Assembly (NCBI GenBank): GCA_023091735.1
Contig: JALKBU010001463.1
Coordinates: forward strand, 1 to 10,810
Length of the DNA: 10,810 bases
Origin: Trichomonas tenax
Lineage: Eukaryota; Parabasalia; Trichomonadida; Trichomonadidae
Direction: 5' to 3'
Made by a program: the position numbers and the translations under genes. Shown piece by piece: positions 6,815 to 10,810 of the stretch (positions are counted from its first letter, which is position 1; the number at the start of each line of letters is the position of its first letter). The notes under the pieces were generated by a model that ran no database searches, was not told the DNA's origin, and was given only the letters and a program-made list of their open reading frames with translations.

Positions 6815-7549
6815 TCAAAAATCAATTATAATCAATGGTAATAAAGAAAGCCTTCCTGTACAGTGATTTTGCCTAATAATACAAGTTTTAATGGGAATTG
6901 GTACATATCTCAAAACATCCGAATAATTAAATTTTGCGTTCATAAAAATTGCAGTTGTATTGAAAAATACAGGATTTGGTTTTCTCTGGACCTCAATGAC
7001 CTCCAATTTAATGCTATATGAAAATAAATATGCACCAACATATTCAACTTTATGATGAATTCGAAAATATCTCAGTAAAGCACTATTTCCAAATGCAGCC
7101 AAATGAATTGATCTCACGAAATCAGGTACAATTGCTACAGACTCTCCATGGCTACCTGGCCAGAAGCATAGCATCTTCTTATCTTTACTGTATACAATTC
7201 CATCGATATCTAAATAATTTGGATTATCAGGATGAACAAATATTCGAACTTTACTAATTCCTTCATCAAAACTTTGGTCAGGTGCAAGAGTTGTGACAGA
7301 CTTCGGAACATAAAAATATTGAACTTTGGTATTTCCAAAAACTGCGTTTCCAATTTCGATAAGTGAATCATCACATGTAACATTTTTTAACTCACTAAAA
7401 CCGACGAAGGCCCAGTTAGCTAATTTTGAAAATCCTATCAATTGAAGACTAATTGCGTCATTATTATTAGGATATTGAGTAAATTCACCGCTTCCTCTAA
7501 ATATATATGATGTACTTGTATCTCCTTGTGTTACACTATCGACACCCAT
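6815..7549 (-). CDS. BspA-like leucine-rich-repeat protein, short family member
   Basis: The 244-residue protein belongs to the BspA-like (TpLRR, LRR_5) type, which in trichomonads is a huge family of candidate surface proteins. LRR units are visible at about 35-59 (F..LANWAFVGFSELKNV), 61-82 (LIEIGNAVFGNTKVQYFYVP), 138-162 (SIHLAAFGNSALLRYF) and 168-187. Between them is the family's typical 'NPNYLDIDGIVYSKDKKMLCFWP' type hairpin (about 110-131), in which a short strand pair interrupts the repeats. No signal peptide, transmembrane helix or cytoplasmic tail is seen, and the C-terminal 30 residues do not look like an LRR. The copy is short for the family and may be a truncated or intracellular member. 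ATG 7547-7549 was chosen because an in-frame stop lies six codons upstream. Role in adhesion is family inference only. Confidence 0.75.
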   Translation of the reverse strand: MGVDSVTQGDTSTSYIFRGSGEFTQYPNNNDAISLQLIGFSKLANWAFVGFSELKNVTCDDSLIEIGNAVFGNTKVQYFYVPKSVTTLAPDQSFDEGISKVRIFVHPDNPNYLDIDGIVYSKDKKMLCFWPGSHGESVAIVPDFVRSIHLAAFGNSALLRYFRIHHKVEYVGAYLFSYSIKLEVIEVQRKPNPVFFNTTAIFMNAKFNYSDVLRYVPIPIKTCIIRQNHCTGRLSLLPLIIIDF

Positions 7550-7773
7550 GATTAATTGTTTGAATTAGCATTTTGATCGTTAAACATCAAAATGATAATA
7601 AAAATTACAACTATTCAATATTAACCTTATTACCATTAAATTTATGTACATATCAAGAATAAATTCAGCCAATTAGCAGCAGAATATATTATTGAACTAT
7701 AGGTAAATAATCATATAATAGAACATTGATAATGAATTTTATCAAAAAACTCGAAATCTAATAATAATCAATG

Positions 7774-7780
7774 ATTAAAG
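7774..7780 (+). repeat. Target-site duplication of the MITE, left copy (ATTAAAG)
   Basis: ATTAAAG directly abuts the left terminal repeat of the element at 7781 and is repeated exactly at 8519-8525. Confidence 0.75.
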
Positions 7781-7810
7781 TACGGATGTGCGAATTAGGC
7801 ACTTTTCGGC
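7781..7810 (+). repeat. MITE left terminal inverted repeat
   Basis: It begins TACGGATG and contains GCGAATT. It pairs with 8489-8518 on the opposite strand with 22 identities in 30, concentrated in the outer 18 bp. Confidence 0.75.
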
Positions 7811-8480
7811 TGGGCGCGAACTCAACATTTTTAAGGAGCAACCCAAGGACCCTTTATAATGCAGTTTGACCCGGAAATTATAAAAATCCACCTCATTATT
7901 TTATCGAACCACTATAATAAAAATCCCCTTATTATTTTCAATTCCCCTTTTATTGACACTCTTAGAATACCCTTTATAACAATGTCTCCCCCATATTAAC
8001 ACATATTTTCCCTCGATAATTAATTTAACCTCTGTATAATTACTGGAAAAGCGACAAAATCCGCTAATAAGGTTTTTAGCGCCGAATTCGCGTAAACTGT
8101 TCAAAATTGAATGAGCTGCAGGTTCGCTAAATTCGCTAATGCGCTATATGATTTTAATATTGCACATTTCACTTAGATAATAAACAACCAAGAAAAAGCA
8201 TAGATTTATCGAGAAGCTCTTGAGAAAAACTCATTTTATTATGAATAACTTAAGAGGGACACTGCAAACTATTGTGAATTAAAAATCACTCGTTTTTAGG
8301 TTCAAAACCCCAAGATTAATTTTAAATAAAATCAAATACTCTGATTTTAGCTTTAATGTTGTGAAATTATAATCACAAATGCTAATGGCATATCCCTGTG
8401 GTGATATTTTAGGATACAAATTCATAAAAAATTGGCACAACAATGTTACTTTTCAGCAGGCGAATTGGGTCTGCGATTTT

Positions 8481-8510
8481 AGCGAATTGGCAAAAATGGG
8501 CCAATTCGCT
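8481..8510 (+). repeat. Perfect 11-bp hairpin inside the MITE right end
   Basis: AGCGAATTGGC (8481-8491) and GCCAATTCGCT (8500-8510) are perfect inverted repeats separated by 8 bases. The right arm overlaps the terminal inverted repeat, so the right end is itself palindromic. The left end has only a weaker equivalent. Confidence 0.85.
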
Positions 8511-8518
8511 CATCCATA
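8489..8518 (-). repeat. MITE right terminal inverted repeat
   Basis: Read on the minus strand it begins TATGGATGAGCGAATTGGCC and matches the left end at 7781-7810. Confidence 0.75.
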
Positions 8519-8525
8519 ATTAAAG
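8519..8525 (+). repeat. Target-site duplication of the MITE, right copy (ATTAAAG)
   Basis: Exact copy of 7774-7780, directly after the right terminal repeat. Confidence 0.75.
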
Positions 8526-8590
8526 AGTTTTATTATTCATTTAATAAATGTTGAAAAACAACACGTCGTTGTTTATAATCTGGAATTCCT

Positions 8591-8617
8591 TTTCCACAAA
8601 AATTTCATTGGTGGAAA
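8591..8617 (+). promoter_or_regulatory. Inverted repeat with a possible initiator upstream of the ankyrin gene
   Basis: TTTCCAC (8591-8597) and GTGGAAA (8611-8617) form a perfect 7-bp inverted repeat with a 13-base loop. The loop contains TCATT (8605-8609), which fits the trichomonad initiator consensus. Its A is 35 bp before the ATG at 8642, longer than the usual Trichomonas leader, so the initiator call is weak. The inverted repeat could be an operator or simply chance. Confidence 0.3.
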
Positions 8618-8641
8618 GAAATTTGCCGAAAAAGTGACATA

Positions 8642-10759
8642 ATGAGTGGAAGTTTTGATCTTGATCTTGACTATGTTATTGATAATCTTGACTTTTTTAT
8701 TGAAAAGAATTTACTGCTAGCTGAAATTTCGTATTCGGATCTCAGTAATCTCCTTGATTCAGTTACATTCAATATTGATCAAGCAATTCATTTCGTTGAT
8801 AGGGTGCCTTTTTACTACGATGAAATTACAACACTGCAAATTCTTAAAAAGATCAAGCTCACCAACTATTCTGTACCAAAAGATAAATTACAACAATTAA
8901 ACAAGGTTCTGTATAAATCACTTAATATCCAATTATCTAATGAAATAGAACAACAGCTGTATCGCATGGCTCATCGAAAGTTAGATACTATTAAAGCCGA
9001 ACCTTTCTTTGTTTCAACGGAAAAAACTCAAAACATTATAATTGATGTCAAACATTTTACAAAACTTCAGTTTCCACCTTTAACAGAAGCATGTAAATCA
9101 ATGGCAGAACGTGGTTCACAATTTGACCATTTTGATGATATAATTGTTTCAAAATTATGTATTATGAATGATATCGAAACACTAAAAGTTGTTTGGAAAC
9201 GAATAAATGTTGAACATTATATCAAACTAGTTCTTGAGACTATTAACTTTGATATTTTTAAAGTTATATACGAGAACTTTTCATTGCCAAATGATTTGAT
9301 GGATGGAATTCTTGATTTGACTGTAAAATCTGGCGATCTCCGTTTTACAGATCTATTAAAAGATAAATTCTACGAATCTAAAAGACTCGAAGCTCATTTG
9401 ATTGATATGTGTAATTACGGATATTTTCATATGATTCGATACCTTTTCATTAACAATCCAGATTTGATTTTCGTTGTTCGGGCAAGCTCCAAACTATTGA
9501 AACAAAAATTTATCTTCAATTACCTTCATAGCGATCAATTCCAGAGCGACAGCAAGAGCAAAGTGGCAATAATTTTACCAGTATTTTATACACCAACAAA
9601 GGAAGAATCATCAGAATATAAAATAAGTTCAAGTATTACATCAAACTCAATATTACAAATTGCAAAGTGCTGGTATTTAAATGACTTAAATCAATTCAAA
9701 TCATTCTATAATCCGAGAAATGAAAAATCTTGGCATATAATTTTTGCAATCAGAAATATTTTCACTTACAACTATGATTTTCTGAAGTTTATGTTTCAAA
9801 ATTATGACCTTTCTGCGGAACTTACATATACGGCTAAAACAAATGTTATAAAATTTATTACCCTGGGTGGGTGCGTCGAAATCCTTGACTTATTTGTTCA
9901 GAATGGGTTTGATGTTGTCTTTCGATCTCCTGATGCTCTCCATTTAATGGCCAACAGCGCTACTATAGGAAATGTAAATATTTTGAAATATCTGTTCGAA
10001 AAATTTGATTTCACACCTGACATCTACAATTTATGTTTTGAAAAATTGAAAGAACAAAAAGGAAAAATACAATTGTATTTGGAAAAGACGTCGCTATCTT
10101 CGACGTTTTATTTTGGGCAGTGCTTCAGTTGTATTGACCTTGATTGTTATCCTGGTGAATCAAATAGAGAACCGCCTGCACCACATGAAGTTAAACTTGG
10201 AAAAATTGCTGATGGCCCATCAGACTGGAGTTTTCTCTTATACTGTTATACAAATCAAATTTATGATTTAACTGAAAATTTCGAGAGAACTAAGACTCTC
10301 AGGATTGTCACTCCAACAGATATCAATGGACTTATGATTGCTTGTTTTGATCAGCAATTTGATGTTGTTGAGTTTTTAATGGAAAGGGACCCGGATATTG
10401 TTAATCAAAGGAATTATAAAGGAGTTACCGCCCTTCATGTTGCATGTAAATACAGCACCCGCAAAATCGTGTCTTACCTCTTGAAGAATGGCGCTGATAT
10501 TAGCATTAAAAATGACTGCGGTCATGATGCTCTCGATTATTGTGTTTGCGCCGGTCAGGAGAAGATTATCGAACATCTTCTTACAGAATACTGCAGTGTC
10601 CTCTCTTTCCCTCTTGAATTTTGTGTTATGCATGGTCACTTAAATTGTCTGAAAATGATTCTACAATACAACACAAACATTAGCGAGATTTCAACTTTCA
10701 AATTAGCATGCGAAGATCCAAAGAGACGAAAACTATTCGAACAATTGTTTATAATCTGA
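8642..10759 (+). CDS. Large ankyrin-repeat solenoid protein
   Basis: The 705-residue protein is of the large ankyrin type that is greatly expanded in trichomonads. Clear repeats lie near the C-terminus, at about 559-590, 591-623 (GVTALHVACKYSTRKIVSYL with GADISIKN) and 624-655 (HDALDYCVCAGQEKIIEHLL), followed by a degenerate one at 656-681. The N-terminal 480 residues carry weaker helix pairs of the same style (for example about 252-275, 402-429 and 433-462), which suggests one long, eroded solenoid. Residues 491-520 form an acidic, cysteine-containing insertion (C494, C497, C502) without a recognised fold. No signal peptide, membrane helix or catalytic motif is seen, so it is probably an intracellular protein-binding scaffold. 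The start is the first ATG after an in-frame stop at 8576-8578. The reading frame is intact without introns. Confidence 0.85.
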   Translation: MSGSFDLDLDYVIDNLDFFIEKNLLLAEISYSDLSNLLDSVTFNIDQAIHFVDRVPFYYDEITTLQILKKIKLTNYSVPKDKLQQLNKVLYKSLNIQLSNEIEQQLYRMAHRKLDTIKAEPFFVSTEKTQNIIIDVKHFTKLQFPPLTEACKSMAERGSQFDHFDDIIVSKLCIMNDIETLKVVWKRINVEHYIKLVLETINFDIFKVIYENFSLPNDLMDGILDLTVKSGDLRFTDLLKDKFYESKRLEAHLIDMCNYGYFHMIRYLFINNPDLIFVVRASSKLLKQKFIFNYLHSDQFQSDSKSKVAIILPVFYTPTKEESSEYKISSSITSNSILQIAKCWYLNDLNQFKSFYNPRNEKSWHIIFAIRNIFTYNYDFLKFMFQNYDLSAELTYTAKTNVIKFITLGGCVEILDLFVQNGFDVVFRSPDALHLMANSATIGNVNILKYLFEKFDFTPDIYNLCFEKLKEQKGKIQLYLEKTSLSSTFYFGQCFSCIDLDCYPGESNREPPAPHEVKLGKIADGPSDWSFLLYCYTNQIYDLTENFERTKTLRIVTPTDINGLMIACFDQQFDVVEFLMERDPDIVNQRNYKGVTALHVACKYSTRKIVSYLLKNGADISIKNDCGHDALDYCVCAGQEKIIEHLLTEYCSVLSFPLEFCVMHGHLNCLKMILQYNTNISEISTFKLACEDPKRRKLFEQLFII

Positions 10760-10810
10760 TTCATTAGAAACAATTATCAAATTTTATCTGATTGTTTTAA
10801 CTTTGAAACT

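Larger units (their letters stand above)
7781..8518. mobile_element. Non-autonomous DNA transposon (MITE-like), 738 bp
   Basis: The left end (TACGGATGTGCGAATTAGGC) and the reverse complement of the right end (TATGGATGAGCGAATTGGCC) match at 15 of the first 18 positions and at 22 of the first 30. An exact 7-bp duplication, ATTAAAG, flanks both ends. The interior shows no transposase; the only frame of note (67 codons, minus) has no family features. Inside are repeated GCGAATT/AATTCGC motifs, at 7790, 8084, 8130, 8460, 8482 and 8503 among others, plus a strong hairpin near the right end. The target-site length is close to that of hAT and P elements (8 bp) and Mutator-like elements (8-10 bp), so the superfamily is undecided. 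It is inserted between the BspA-like and ankyrin genes. Confidence 0.75.

Noticed and set aside
7018..7257. 79-codon frame on +
   Set aside because: It is antisense to the BspA-like gene and has no recognisable features.
7901..8104. 67-codon frame on - inside the MITE
   Set aside because: It is short, resembles no transposase and could arise by chance in 738 bp of non-coding DNA.
10376..10639. 87-codon frame on -
   Set aside because: It is antisense to the canonical ankyrin repeats, which are clearly coded on +.

Overview
The window is AT-rich DNA from a eukaryotic microbe, most likely a parabasalid (Trichomonas/Tritrichomonas type). Three things together suggest this: a Maverick/Polinton-type element with a protein-primed DNA polymerase B, a BspA-like leucine-rich-repeat gene, and a large intronless ankyrin-repeat gene. 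All three families are greatly expanded in trichomonads. No single sequence names the species. Entamoeba, which also has BspA-like genes and Polintons, is the main alternative.

Layout: (1) Positions 1 to about 6519 are a piece of a Maverick/Polinton. It holds the 3' end of a capsid-like gene on + with an in-frame stop (3-317), a full-length 1260-residue polymerase on - (307-4089), a 398-residue helical protein on - with a possible C-terminal winged helix (4438-5634), an 81-residue orphan on + (5924-6169), and the 3' end of another gene on - (6307-6516) that loses its 5' part abruptly. The polymerase and the 398-residue gene share upstream blocks at matching distances. The gaps between the genes hold four copies of a roughly 60-84 bp repeat. 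(2) Positions 6520-6814 carry no recognisable gene and probably contain the junction between the broken element and chromosomal DNA. (3) 6815-7549 (-) is a short BspA-like LRR gene. (4) 7781-8518 is a 738-bp non-autonomous transposon (MITE-like), with imperfect terminal inverted repeats and an exact 7-bp target-site duplication (ATTAAAG). (5) 8642-10759 (+) is a 705-residue ankyrin-type solenoid protein.

In the Maverick part, the polymerase would copy the linear element by protein priming and the capsid-like gene would supply virion structure. The polymerase reading frame is intact, but the stop in the capsid gene and the truncated right-hand gene suggest this copy is decaying. The least-explained signals are the intergenic repeat family, the matched upstream blocks and the new MITE.
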